Shown piece after piece: positions 11,990-23,473 of a DNA stretch of 64,000 nucleotides. Below the pieces are notes generated by a model. It saw only the letters and a program-made list of their open reading frames with translations. It searched no databases and had not been told where the DNA came from. Source of the DNA: Clytia hemisphaerica (taxonomy: Eukaryota > Cnidaria > Hydrozoa > Leptothecata > Clytiidae). The stretch is from contig CACVBU010000957.1 in NCBI GenBank assembly GCA_902728285.1, forward strand, positions 124,001 through 188,000. Direction: 5' to 3'. Positions within the stretch are counted from its first letter, which is position 1, and each line of letters starts with the position of its first letter. The position numbers and the translations under genes were made by a program.

Positions 11990-13958
11990 CTCAAACAATT
12001 GAAATAGTAATTGGAAGATAATAATGTTGTCTACTTAGTGATTTCTGGTAAGAAAGGATGACTTAGCAAACACAAAAGAATACACGAGCAAACAAAAATT
12101 CTACGTACCTTTGGCGCACTCCAGACGACGACCGAACGTGCTCTTACTCAAAAGAAATCATAAGTTACAATGTCATGAAGTATTACTTAGAGTTTTACAA
12201 ACCTCCATGTACATTAAAGAAGCATTAAAACACCTTCCACAACAACAAATGAGGATGAAACACACAGCAAGCCTGATCTCATGAAAGCAACCACTGAACT
12301 GCAATGGCGGTTTTTGTTTACCAAAGTTCAAACTCTTATATACTCAATATTGGTACATTTAAGCGACTCGAACCTTCTAGAAACGTTTTTACCATCTTGA
12401 AGACGGTCTGTAAGGATTTTCAAGCCGTTTGAGCCGCTAGAACAGGATTTATTGCTCTTTAATTGCCGGGCGGCAGAAAGGGCGTCAGCGGGCGGAGTCC
12501 TTGAAGCTCCAGGAAGGTGTTTTAAAACCCAAATGCTTCCACTTTCTCTCTGGATTTATGGATTGAAATTTTTAGATTGTTACTGAGAGGTTATATTTGA
12601 CTTTAAGCCAAAAAAACAAAAATCCACTGACAAATGTTTCACTTTTATTATTTTGGGTCGACGACCACCTTAAACATATTACTCCCCCCTTAATCTACAA
12701 AGCCTCATGGTGTATATTCGGGGCCAAAATTTCATTCATATCTGGTTTTGCTTTCATGATTGAAACTTTTTGAATGCTCGATGGAATTTCAGTTAGAAAT
12801 AGTTTAAATTATAAATCTTGGATATTGCTAAATTATTGAAAAATTTCTTATTGGATCATGGATTTCTATTGGAAGTTGTAGAAGTTTAGATTATGGTAGA
12901 AAAACGTGTTGGTAAAGATACTGATGCTAAAACATTATTTTACATCATTATCATGCTGGTCCTATGTCTGATGAATATTACAAAGAATTACCATCTGTTA
13001 AGTTTTTGTTGCAAAGCATTCTACATTCAAATTTTCAAGTCCATAAGTATTTACAGTTAGGAAGAGGTTAAGGGTAAGGTTTTCTTTTTTCTGTAGTTTT
13101 TTTCAAGAAATTTCATCTCTTAGTTTGGTATCCACGCTCGTACAAGATTGTAATTTTCAAAAAGATATGCTTTAATATTACGAAATATTATAGAAATTTT
13201 GACAAGGAAAGTTTATGCGTTAACTGAAAACATGGAAAAAAGAGACTACATTTTTTTTCTAACTTTTTATTTTCACACTTGCCTGAGATTCTTAATTTAC
13301 CAAGAAGCTTAAAAAATCCGGGTAAAATTATAAATTCCTAAATTCAAAATTTTAATCGCCTAATCCAAAATCTCAACATAATTTGCCTTTATTTTATATC
13401 CATATTGGCAATTATGTCAATATGTGTTACATTTTAATTTAAGGAAATATGAAAGAATCTTGAAAAATTTTGAGTTTCTTCTAGCTTCATGGGAAAATTT
13501 TGATTGAGAAAACAATTCGAGCTCCGTATTAAACAATTAAGAACTAAGCCCAGATTTAATAGTTCTTATAACAAAAGATAGAGGTAAACAAAAAAGTTTT
13601 TCTTAATTTTTTCATTATTTACAATAACTTTGGCTATTAAAACCCTTTTTGCTTTTGACCACATCTCAAGGGGAAACTATACCATAAAATAACATTTCTT
13701 TGATCTCCAAAAGATTTTGTGGCCATTTCAAAACCATTTAAAGGTGATCAAAAAATCAAATCAAAAAGATTTTAAAAAGCAACACAAAGAAACACACTTT
13801 TTCTCTCATAAAAGAAACGTAACTTCATAGAACTTTTCAGAAAAAATGTATACCAAATGTTAACGAAAGGTTCACTCTTTAATTCTATTTTACTCTTCTA
13901 AGGCACACATATCTTTTATTCTTTTGAACGTAATTATAAACGGCCGGTTTTATGCCGT
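11990..13958. other. Intergenic stretch, no gene seen
   Basis: AT-rich DNA with a short GC-rich patch at 12460-12510 (GGGCGGCAGAAAGGGCG). A single GACCACCTTAA end near 12660 resembles the termini of the TTAA element at 3.9 kb, but its partner was not found. Confidence 0.35.
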
Positions 13959-14064
13959 CCCACTGAGCACAGAACGTTTTTCAACGTTATAAAACGTAAT
14001 GTCAACGTCGAAACGTTAAAATGACGTTTTAATAATGTTGAATAAACGTTCTGTGTCCAGTGGG
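13959..14064. mobile_element. Very short hairpin MITE (CAGAACGTT family)
   Basis: Inverted ends CCCACTGAGCACAGAACG and the complement of CGTTCTGTGTCCAGTGGG enclose only about 60 bp filled with AACGTT words. The same words recur in the element at 48.9 kb, so the two are probably related. Confidence 0.55.
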
Positions 14065-14067
14065 GTG

Positions 14068-14712
14068 TCTAATTCAAATAATTAAGTTCGGCAAAAGTTC
14101 GACATGCATTTGAGTTTGACTGTATAAACTTATGTTACAGCAAATTTATTTTTTGATTTTTAAAGGAACCTTAACTTTGCTCTGAGCCAGGAGTTCCTTA
14201 TTTTTACAGAGAATTTCAGCCTCGAAGTTCCTTAAGGTGGCGGTCTACTGCCAAATTGGTAAAAATTGAAAATGTTATGAAATTTTTTTTTTTGAGGTTT
14301 TCTATTCTATAACCTATTCTGAACACTTCCTGAAAATTCCAGATCAAAAGCTAAAATACTTCCTTCAATATGAACGATTTTTGTCAGGAAAGGTAAAATC
14401 AGCTTTCCTTAGCAACGGATATTGACGTCGGTTGCTATGGTCCAAAACGGTAACCGCTGCTTGGAACCCTATCAAATGACCCGCCATTGGAAAGCTCTTT
14501 ATACGCCCGTTTCGAGCGTTTATAATTATATTGACTTTGCTTAACGGGATTTTTTGCAAATCGGGTCTAAAGATGGTAGATGTTATAGTGGGAAGTGTTT
14601 TTGATGCAGAAAGCAGGGTAAAAGTACTGTATTGTTGTTGTTTTATTTTTAAATGACTTTAAAGCATATTTGAATGTTTCATTTATCTTTTTAAGAAAAA
14701 ATAAAGTAAATA
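14068..14712. promoter_or_regulatory. Upstream region of the Mutator-like gene
   Basis: No gene is present. A TTAAGGTGGCGGTC end at 14234 looks like a lone terminal repeat. 14390-14570 is the GC-richer stretch directly upstream of the transposase start and might have been its promoter or element end. This is inferred from position only. Confidence 0.25.
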
Positions 14713-16656
14713 ATGACAAGAAAAAAGGCATCAAAGTATGCTAGTCGTGTTGGCAAAACGTCCCTCCGACGTCGTGGTTTCAAAGGCACCCAAAAGCAAA
14801 ACATGCCAAACGTTTTGAACGCTGTAAGAACTGTTAGTGACCAAGCTTCTTCATCAAATACACCACAGACACCACCCAGGCCACAAACTCCATCTTTGCC
14901 ATTAGCTGCTGATGAACCAGGGCCATCGTCCAGGGTCACCTGCTCAACTCCTCCAACGGCATTACGCAATGTTGCTGCTGCAGCCATGTCACCTGTGAAG
15001 AAATCATTGGCGGCGAAAATTGAAAAGCAAGAGTTTCGTACTCTTACTAATAGAAGTGCTGAAAAATTAGAAAGAAACAGCAAATTAAAATCAAAATTCA
15101 AACAATCTAAATTGTTCAAAAGAGTTTCTTCTCGTAAGGTCAATGCCCGTACCCAATATCGTTCCCCCTGAGGAAATGAAATTATCGATAGCGGCATTTT
15201 ATACAATATCTTATCTGATCATGTGTCATGTAAGAAGTGCAATCACAAAGGTATTGAACTACAGGAGAGTAATGGTAACAAGAAGGGCCTTTGTGAATTT
15301 CTCAGAATCTATTGTAATAATTGTAGCTAATCCGTTAATTTCAAAACGTCCAAGCGTAACAAACAACGGACATTTGAATGTAATTTACGCTCAGTTTTAG
15401 CTTCTTTACCTCTTGGAAGAGCAGGACTCAAAACTTTTTGCTCTATTATGGACCTTCCACAGCCTGTCAATGAGCAGCCCTTTACGAATATTCAAAACTC
15501 TTAGGAAGATACATCCACAAAAATTTGTAACGACTTGCTCATCGCTGCCGCCAAGAATGTTTATGAACTTACCGCAAAGGAAAAACCTGAAAACATTGTT
15601 GTTGACGATAAAGGTGTAAGCCATGCAAAAATCTCTGTAAGTGTAGACGGTACCTGGATGAAGCGGGGACATCAATCAAAAATGGGTATCGTCTTCGTTC
15701 AGTCAGTTGATACGGGTAAAGTGCTAGAATATTCGGTAAAGAGCCTATTCTGTCAAACATGTGCAACCAAGAAAAAGAAATTATCCGATAAGGACTTTGA
15801 AACTTGGTACGAAACTCATGAAGCAGATTGCAAAATTAATCACAAAGGATCTTCCGACAAGATGGAAACTGAGGGTGCAGTGGAAATCTTCCTTCGGTCC
15901 ATGGATAGGAACTTGATATACAAGCTCTTTGTTGGGGATGGCGATAGTGGCACGTATGGCCATGTAAAGAACGCATGTTTTGAGAAATCTATGATGTCAT
16001 TAAAGAAGAGTGTTCGGGACACGTTCAGAAAAGATTGGGAACCCGCCTCAGAGAGTATAAGCGTATTCATCGAGGGGTGAAGCTATCTGACGACAAAGCT
16101 GTTGGTCGTGGCAAGAATCGACTTACTGATAAAGTCATTGATAACATGCAGAAATATTACGGTGAAGCAATAAGAGGCAATATTGGTGGTAAGAGTGCTA
16201 TGTATAAAGCAATCTGGGCAATTTATAATCATTGTATCAGAAGTGACACAGACACTCTTGAGAAACAACTTTCCTATTGCCCTGAAGATGGTTGATGTAA
16301 GTACCGCAATGACAACGCAAATTATAATGACAAGAAGCGACTAGACCCTGTCTTTCGAGTTGAATTTAAAAAAATCTATGAGAATTTGAGTGAGGACTCT
16401 CTTTTGGATAGCTGTCTTAGGGGATTAACTCAAAATCAAAATGAAGCCATCAATGGTGTTTTATGGCGGCTTTGTCCAAAGAACAGCTTTTGCGGTTTGG
16501 ACAAATTGAAACTAGCCGTATCCATTACAGTCGGGAAATTCAATAGCGGTGGAGGTTATTATTTAGAGTTACTTGAGGATCTTGTTGACAGTATTGGAGA
16601 AAACACTATAAATGGATTTGAGCAACAAGATCTAAAGCGAATCAAGGATGCTTCTA
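14713..16656 (+). pseudogene. Mutator-like transposase (PF20700-type), inactivated
   Basis: The frame from ATG 14713 begins with a basic tail (MTRKKASKYASRVGK) and continues through a Cys-pair block (CKKCNHKG, YCNNC). The catalytic-type core reads ISVSVDGTWMKRGHQS, FCQTC, NHKGSSDKME and FVGDGDS. After a shift near 16003 come RLTDKVIDNMQKYYG, KAIWAIYNHC and LTQNQNEAINGVLW. This order is that of the Mutator-like transposase domain common in cnidarian, sponge and insect genomes. It is dead: in-frame stops lie at 15169, 15328, 15502 and 16293 (the last apparently TGG to TGA in EDGWCKY), plus the frameshift. The final frame runs without a break into a SET domain at about 16657, making either a chimera or a splice junction. 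Confidence 0.8.
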
Positions 16657-18424
16657 GGAAGATTGCTGGTACCTCTTTTGCCAAAAGAAACATCAAAAAG
16701 GGGGAATTTATAGCCTCCTTTGAAGGAGAAAGAATTACTCATGCTGAAGCGACCCAAAGCGACTACAAGAAGATACCGATCGAATCTACTTGTACTTTGT
16801 ATCGCACAAAAGAGAAAAATTTTGGTAAAGGTTTCTAAAGTCTATCCCAAAACAAAAAGAATTGGCAGTTGACACATTTTGCTTTCCTGCTCCTAAAAAT
16901 ATAAAATGTTACGAAGATAAGTGATGCCTCCTTGGAAAGATAATTTAAAGTGGGTAGTTATTAAAAATTAAAATTTGTCAAAAAGTTTGAAAATGTAGTG
17001 AAACAAACAGATTTTTATCTAGCAATCCTAAGAACTTGAAATTTAGTAGAAAAAATATTCCAATGGAGCTGATCAGTATACATTACTTTCCTTGAATGTT
17101 ATAGAGGTAGAGGGATCAAAAAGTTCAAAATCGGATTGAAATTGGGGAAAAATCGGGAACCTAGGCCTACTTTGAGGAGATATTTCGATACCCAGAAGGG
17201 TTCTGGTAAACACCTCTCATAATTATCCCTTCTAAACTATCTTTCCAATGAGGTATCACTTGCTATTGTGGCAAGTCCATTCAGAACTTCTGACAGAAAC
17301 TAGAAGACAAAAAAGTGCCAACTGCTAATTCTTTTGGGATAACATTTTAATGCTATTTAGATCATCTTGTTTTCTTAAGATAAATTTTCTACATTTTTTT
17401 ATTTTCTTTCTTTTACATTATCAACTTGCTAAGGCATAGAAATACCATTCTTAACTTATAGACAACTATTTTTTTGCGTTCTTATAGCATGCATCAAAAG
17501 TCGACAGACTCGGACGTTACATCAACGATTCCAAGAACCATAATTGTGTGGTTAAGACCATCAGCAGCGGAGTTCCATGTGTAGCAATATTGGCCGCAAG
17601 TGATAAAGCCGAGGGAAGGGAGTTTCGATATGACTACAATGATTGTAACTTATTCCGGAGAAAGCAGGTATTTGAGGCATTGCTACTAAATTAAGTTGAT
17701 TTTTCCTAAATTTTAAAATTTCCTTAACTTTTCATTCTAAATTCTTACAAAGGAGGTCACGCCAAATTAGAAAAAGACGTTTTACCATTTCAAATTCCTA
17801 ACTTATCGATTTCTATGCCTCTGGTCTTGATTCAAACCTTTCCCTCCTATTCATAGGACGAGTTCAAGAAATACAGAAAGCCACTACTAAAGAGCGATCT
17901 GTCTGCCAGGTATTATTTTAAGAGTTATAATTTGATTTTTTATTCATTTTCAATCAGATTCAATCAAAAGTCTTAATTATCACTGAAACTTCCAGATTTT
18001 AAATTTTTTAAACGTAGATAGGTTTTGACATGATATTTAGATTGCTAATAAAACCTTTTTTTTCGTTGCAGCAAAGAAGAAGGACAAATTATCGAAAAAG
18101 AGGTATTTTGATATTGTATTACCAATTACATCCACTTTTAACGAATTATCGTTATTGTATAGATTGCTATACCCCGATTTTCATTATTCATTACCGAGGT
18201 CAAAATATTAACCTCAAGGTCATGTGAATATTAATTCCAAAGTAACCTCTGTTAATATTAAATATCAAAGTCCAGCATTGATTATTACACCTACCTATTC
18301 TCAGCAGACCCATGATTTATCTTTTAATCCAATTATTTCAGTATCATTCTTATTTGATTCAATTTAGAATTTAAATCCAGATGTAGTTCCACCAACTCCA
18401 GAGAAGAATTCACGAGGTCTATAA
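16657..18424 (+). CDS. KMT5A-like SET-domain protein, partial gene
   Basis: The exon ending near 16828 encodes TSFAKRNIKKGEFIASFEGE, the N-terminal part of a SET domain. The exon ending at 17668 encodes VDRLGRYINDSKNHNC and AILAASDKAEGREFRYDYND, the SET core with the RxIN-S-NC pocket and the final catalytic-type Tyr. Spacing matches the KMT5A/SET8 histone H4K20 methyltransferase family. Small exons 17857-17906, 18072-18102 and 18367-18424 keep phase (0-2, 2-0, 0-stop) and end PPTPEKNSRGL. Two points argue for divergence. The canonical NHS is NDS here, and the phase between the first two SET exons fits only if the acceptor lies at CAAAAG|TCGAC. The N-terminus is either the Mutator-like frame or an unseen exon. 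Confidence 0.6.
16843..17341. mobile_element. Fold-back element in the SET-gene intron
   Basis: TATCCCAAAA at the left and TTTTGGGATA at the right open two imperfect arms of about 130 bp, including GGCAGTTG/CAACTGC and GGAAAGATA/TATCTTTCC. TA borders suggest a TA-target transposon. It lies between the two SET-coding exons and would form a long hairpin in the pre-mRNA. Confidence 0.65.
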
Positions 18425-18649
18425 AAATCAATTTGTAAGGTAAAACTGCTGGGCTTGTTGTTCTTTCAATCATAGTTTGAAAAATGTTCTCTAGTTGTTT
18501 TACTAATCCCCAGGCTAGAGGAATGAAAAGATAGCCAGTTTAGTTCAATCTAGATTGTTACTGTGAGTATCACACATGTCATATTCAAAATGTGTGACGA
18601 CGAATCGCCATTCTATTCAAAGTGAGAACAAATAAACCATAGCAATCAT

Positions 18650-18720
18650 CCACTTTCCGAAATTTCAATATGAAGATAAAAGTGCTCATCCGAGGACTAG
18701 ACATAGTGTCCTAGTGAGTT
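18650..18720 (+). repeat. Dispersed satellite unit
   Basis: Contains the core AAATTTCAATATGA then AGATAAAAGTG and CATCCGAGGACTAG. The same core occurs at about 19380, 22020, 24270, 24430 and 24540. Confidence 0.6.
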
Positions 18721-19254
18721 GGTTCCCCACCCTTGAAAATTGAAAAAAATCCATCCGTCCCCCCTTTTAGTTCCCCTCCCTAAGGATTTTAAAATAATTT
18801 CCCAACCCTTGAAATTTTTTTTATTTTTTGCTTATAACATAATATTGCTTCTATTCATGTTATCTCGTCCCTATATACAAAGAAAAAATGTAAATCGCCA
18901 CCACCTCGAATATAAAGCTAACATAAAAGCTAACTAAAGCTCTTAACAAGGTCTTGTAATGTTACCTATGGTATTAAACTTCTCTCAAAACTCACATTGA
19001 GTGCAAAATTAGATCATCAGGAACAGAAACAGAAATTTTTTTCCTCAGATGTTTTCTCCCCCCACCCTTGACTTTTTGGAACTAATTTTCTCCCCCACTC
19101 TTTTGATTGAACCCCTAGAATTTCGAAAACGATTTTGCCCACCCTTTTCCCATTCTCTGAAAAAAAACTCCCCCCCTCCCCTTAAAAGGGGGGGGGGCAT
19201 TATGCTGGAGCAGTACTAGCTATCTTTTAACGACTCAAACTTCTTAAGTTTTCT
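18721..19254. other. Poly-C/poly-G rich spacer
   Basis: Runs of C with CCACCCTTG words repeat through 18725-19150 and end in a ten-base G-run near 19188. No gene is seen. It looks like a decayed element with C-rich ends similar to 29.70-29.85 kb. Confidence 0.35.
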
Positions 19255-19470
19255 CTTAACTATTTTTTTTCTATTTTGCGCCAAATGTTTATCCGAGGAC
19301 CCTTAGAATTCATTAAAGCAATGCTCAAATAGGGTTTAAGTTTTATTTACCAAAAATCTCTTTTAACTAATTCTCAATTCACGAAATTTCAATATGACGA
19401 TTAAAGTGTCCATCCGAGGACTAGAGCAGTACTAGCTTTTTTTAGTACTTCTTTTAACGGCTAATACTTA
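19255..19470 (+). repeat. Satellite unit left of the recombinase element
   Basis: Carries GTTTATCCGAGGACCC, CAAATAGGGTTTAAG and the ATTTCAATATGACGAT core. The matching next part of the unit resumes at about 21945, so the recombinase element was probably inserted into this satellite. Confidence 0.55.
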
Positions 19471-19827
19471 TTAACCCTATTCGTACTGGGGGGGGCTATT
19501 TTTTACCACCTGAAAACTTTTTTTGATAACTTCTGTAATTATATGGTTGATTACATTTAGCTTAGATTTGTAAATGACGAGCGGGGCGATAAATCCGTAA
19601 TAGCCCCGCTTTTTTGTAATCGCCCTGATGTAAACAAAAATTTCTATTGGTTGAAAAGTATCGTACGATATCTTTAGAGCATTTTGATTGGTTAACAAAA
19701 TATCGTACGACTTTTTAAGCCAATCAAAATGACAGTGTCAATTGAATGTTTTTTATAATTTCGAAAGTTTTCGAATTTTTGAAAAAAATAGCGAGCAAAA
19801 GGAAAAGAATTCAAAACACAGAAGAAA

Positions 19828-21081
19828 ATGGAGGAGACAAGTGTTAGATTCCAACTTCTTTCTGAAGAAGAACTTTCAAAAATAGCTGAAGAATCGAAAA
19901 ACAAAAACACTAAAAGGAGTACGAACACTTGGATCAATGTCTACAAAAGCTGGGCTGTTCAGAGAAATATGAAAGTCCAGTTGGAAGAGTACAGCCCTCC
20001 TGAATTGGATGCTGTATTATGCCAGTTCTACGGTGAAGTCAGAAAGAGAGATGGAGATGATTATGAACCAGACTCTTTACGTGTAATGCAGGCAGGACTT
20101 CATTGTTACCTTGTAGAAAACAACTATCCGAAGTCTATCATGGATGAGACTGTATTCAATAAAAGCATCAAAACTCTTGAAGGGAAAGCACGTTTGCTTA
20201 GACAAAATGGAATGGGGAAACGTCCAAATGCAAGTCAAGCTATTACGAGGGATGAGGAAGATGAACTTTGGCGTTCTGGAAAATTGGGAATATCGAACCC
20301 AGTTTCACTGCTGCATACAATATGGTTCCTTAACATTCAACACTTTGGTCAACGAGGCCAACAAGAGCATGCTTCATTAAATATCGAAAATTTCCAAACG
20401 AAAACTGACGAAGAAAGTGGATTAGTGTACATTGAGTATTTTGAGCCTCCCACAAAAACACGTCAACACGGTTTGCACCCGAATCCTCGAGTTACAAATC
20501 CAAAGATGTTTGAAATACCTGACAATGAAAGATGTCCTGTCAGGATATTTAATTTTTACGTTTCAAAGCGCTCTTCAAATCTACAAAACACTGGTCGTTT
20601 TTATCTTTCACCGAAATCTGTTTATTCGAAAGACGTTGATGAACCTTGGTTTAAAAGCGTTGCTGTTGGCAAAAACAAGATTGCAACCTTTATGAAAGAG
20701 ATTATTTCAGGTACAAACATCGAAAAAGGCAAGAAAATCACTAATCATAGTGGTCGAAAACTTTTTGTCAAAAAGATGAAAGCAGCCAACATTCCTGAAA
20801 CCTCAATCATCAAGATAACTGTTCACAAAACAATTGAGGGGTTAAAGAGTTATGACCCTGGTGACCAAGGAGAAATGAAACGTATGTCGGATGCTATTGT
20901 TTCACGCCCTAAAAGTGCTTCTTCTCACCCCTCTTCATCTACAATAACTCGAAACCCAGAGCAAGTGGGACACGTATTTACCAATTGCACTGTGACTTTT
21001 AATAACATAATTCAAAAAAACGAATCGAGTCGGAAGCGAAAACGTGTGATTTATAGTAGTGACTCTTCTCAATCGCAATAA
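19828..21081 (+). CDS. Intact DUF3504/Crypton-type tyrosine recombinase, 417 aa
   Basis: This is a single uninterrupted frame from ATG to TAA. Residues 20-130 resemble the helical N-terminal core-binding domain (TWINVYKSWAVQRN, the usual site-specific recombinase SAM-like fold). The catalytic residues are visible in order: Arg176 in FGQRGQQEH, His307 and Arg310 in NHSGRK, His333 in TVHK and Tyr342 in KSYDPGD. PPTKTRQHG carries the hairpin Lys. These are the marks of the recombinase domain in Crypton transposons and in the domesticated ZMYM, QRICH1 and KIAA1958 proteins. A basic Ser-rich tail follows (SRKRKR). The complete catalytic set and lack of stops suggest recent activity or selection. 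Host domestication is the alternative to a live element. Confidence 0.85.
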   Translation: MEETSVRFQLLSEEELSKIAEESKNKNTKRSTNTWINVYKSWAVQRNMKVQLEEYSPPELDAVLCQFYGEVRKRDGDDYEPDSLRVMQAGLHCYLVENNYPKSIMDETVFNKSIKTLEGKARLLRQNGMGKRPNASQAITRDEEDELWRSGKLGISNPVSLLHTIWFLNIQHFGQRGQQEHASLNIENFQTKTDEESGLVYIEYFEPPTKTRQHGLHPNPRVTNPKMFEIPDNERCPVRIFNFYVSKRSSNLQNTGRFYLSPKSVYSKDVDEPWFKSVAVGKNKIATFMKEIISGTNIEKGKKITNHSGRKLFVKKMKAANIPETSIIKITVHKTIEGLKSYDPGDQGEMKRMSDAIVSRPKSASSHPSSSTITRNPEQVGHVFTNCTVTFNNIIQKNESSRKRKRVIYSSDSSQSQ

Positions 21082-21304
21082 AATGATAAAAGTCAGATTT
21101 TTTTGTTTAAAGTCATGAATATTTCTTGGGTTATTGATGTATGTTTATTTATAGCAATTACTGTTGTACGTTTTTTAAAATTTGAAATTTCTTGAGTTGT
21201 CAATTTTAATGATTTAAGTCTAAAATGTTACAAAAAATTGTACTCTATTGCACTTTACGATTGAGTCTTCTTCAATTCTTTTTTGACCATATAATTAACG
21301 CGGA

Positions 21305-21457
21305 ATAACATGGTATTCTCGGGTGATTTTGGATTAATAACCCCTCGTTTCATTGAAAACATTTCAAAATAGCCCTCACTACGTTCGGGCTATTTTGAAA
21401 TGGTTTCAATGAACCTCGGGGTTATTAATCCCAAATCACCCTCCAAACCATGTTATT
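21305..21457. repeat. Long perfect-like hairpin 3' of the recombinase
   Basis: Two arms of about 70 bp pair almost throughout, from AATAACATGGTATTC with GGTTATTAATCC to the complementary right arm, around an 11-base loop near 21380. It lies about 220 bp after the recombinase stop and inside the proposed element. Confidence 0.8.
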
Positions 21458-21944
21458 ACTAGTACAAATATAGATACTAAACCCCCCCCCCAATTTTCTG
21501 ACTTTTAATCAAAATTATCTGGCAAGAAAATAAAACTAGTTTGAGTCATTAAAATTTTTCACACCTTCTGCATGATGTCATTTTGGGCAATAAGGTGTCA
21601 TAAAAATGACACATTTTCTGCATAATTTGAATTTTGTCATTAGATATATCATTCAAATCGTAATTTCACAAATAATTTGAATAAACAAAGTCATTTTCAT
21701 CCATTTATTACATTCCCAAGGTGAAAATTCAGGATTTGGAATTTATGGTGGCAAAAAGTGCTATCTTTCATTTTTGCTCACATCAGCATGAGTGACGTCA
21801 TCAAAAAAAATTTTATGTCATTTTTATCTGTTTATAGTAAGGGTCATGTCTACCAAATTTCATCAAAAAAGGACAACCAGAAAAAGAGTTAAGGGGTGGT
21901 ACTAAAATAGAATAGCCCCCCCCCCCTAGTTCTGAACCGCCCCT

Positions 21945-22150
21945 AAAAGCCTAGAAGCATTACTCCAATAGGGTTTAAGAACTTTTACTAAGAATCGCTT
22001 TTAAAACAAATCTTTATTTACGAAATTTCAATATGACAATTAAAGTGTGCATCCGAGGACTAGTAGTAGCTAAAGACTAACGGATCAAAATTCTCATTTT
22101 CTTCTAAAAAGTTTTGTTTCATTTTGCACAAAATGTTTACCCTTTAAGAC
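21945..22150 (+). repeat. Satellite unit right of the recombinase element
   Basis: Repeats the order seen left of the element: CCAATAGGGTTTAAG, then ACGAAATTTCAATATGAC and GCATCCGAGGACTAG. Confidence 0.6.
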
Positions 22151-23473
22151 TTCGGGTCCCTGATGAGTGTCCCCAGGGCAAAAAAGCAAAAAAAGTAATA
22201 ATTAAGTTATTCTAATGAAATTACGGATATAACACAATTAAATGGTGTAGAATTGAATGGCAATATTATTTTTGTGTATTTGGGGGTAAAATTGGGGATT
22301 TTGGGCCCAATTCTGGGCTTTTAGGGCAAAAAATGACTCAAAAAATGAAGTTTCTCCAATTTCGATGAAACTTTCCACTTTTATCCAGTTTTTCATGTAG
22401 AATACGAAAATGAAACTCAAAATTATTCGAAAGCTCTGAAATACCCTCAAAAAGAGGGTTTTCGCCCCCAACTTTTTCCTGTAAAATATGAAAAACACTC
22501 TGAAAATTGTTCCAGAAAACGAAAATCAGAGGGGTTTTCAGAGAAACAGTCCGCGAAAGCAGCCGGCGAGGTGACCTTTTTTTCCGTTGTGTTCCGAGAG
22601 CATGGTTCAGTTAGAAATTTTAATTTATTCTGATCAGAACTAAATAATCAGCTAAAAATAATGTGTTCTGGCGAGACAGGGGTATAATTAAGTTCATCTA
22701 ACGTTTTCTTGTTGTCTAGGTAACCCTAGAAAGCTATGTAACATAATTTGATTGAACAGAAAAGTATGAAATAATATTGATGAAAATGATAGTTAAATTC
22801 CTATCACACATAAAAAACAACTTTACAACAATACCAGTCAATAGTCATATATCAATCATATATTGCGTACATATATACTATACTAATAATACACTAATGA
22901 AAAGTAATTGAAACTTTTCAAACAATAAATCATTTGTAAGGAAAATGCACCAAAAGGAACAGTTATGAAAATCAACTACAAGTTATGTATTTAGAAATTA
23001 TATACAGAAGTGTACGATAGAAAATCGTTATATAAACCGATGATACAGAGAATCTCAATCTTTGTCAAATGAAAACACTCTCATACGCGTTTTTTGACGT
23101 CAATAGTGCACTTTCACCAAAAGGTGAAGAGAAATAAACGATAAATTACTTTAAAAGCTTTGACGAAATAGGATTCTCAATATCAAATTCAAACGTCATC
23201 TTGAGACTGGCTGCTCGCAACATCAAATTCTCGCTTTTTTGTGGTAGCGTCGTCTTTTGTTAGCTTAGCTTCTGAATGTCGAACTTGAATATGAATTAGT
23301 GTAATTGTTTAAATATTCACTTTTTCTAAATAATGTGACACGATCACACTGAAACACTATTTGACAAGCTAAACAGATCCAAAATACAGATTAAAAATCT
23401 AAAAAGTAATTATGTGACTGTAGTTTAAACAAGCAAAAGGGAAAGATGAAACCTTTTAACGCTTTTCAGGAAT
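22151..23473. other. Non-coding stretch before the piggyBac relic
   Basis: No gene is seen. 22250-22500 is a purine/pyrimidine-biased stretch with TTTTGGGC words. 22800-23100 is AT-rich. Confidence 0.35.

Larger units (their letters stand above)
19480..21940 (+). mobile_element. Putative element carrying the intact recombinase
   Basis: The left boundary TTCGTACT followed by a G-run, GGCTATTTTTTACCACC, is mirrored at the right by GGTGGTACTAAAATAG, AATAGCC, a C-run and AGTTCTGAA. These imperfect inverted ends of about 35 bp enclose the 417-aa recombinase gene and a large hairpin. Satellite units on both sides support an insertion. Homopolymer runs make exact ends and any target duplication uncertain. 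Confidence 0.45.

Noticed and set aside
14691..15206. 171-aa minus-strand frame opposite the transposase start
   Set aside because: Antisense shadow of the Mutator-like frame. No recognisable motif.
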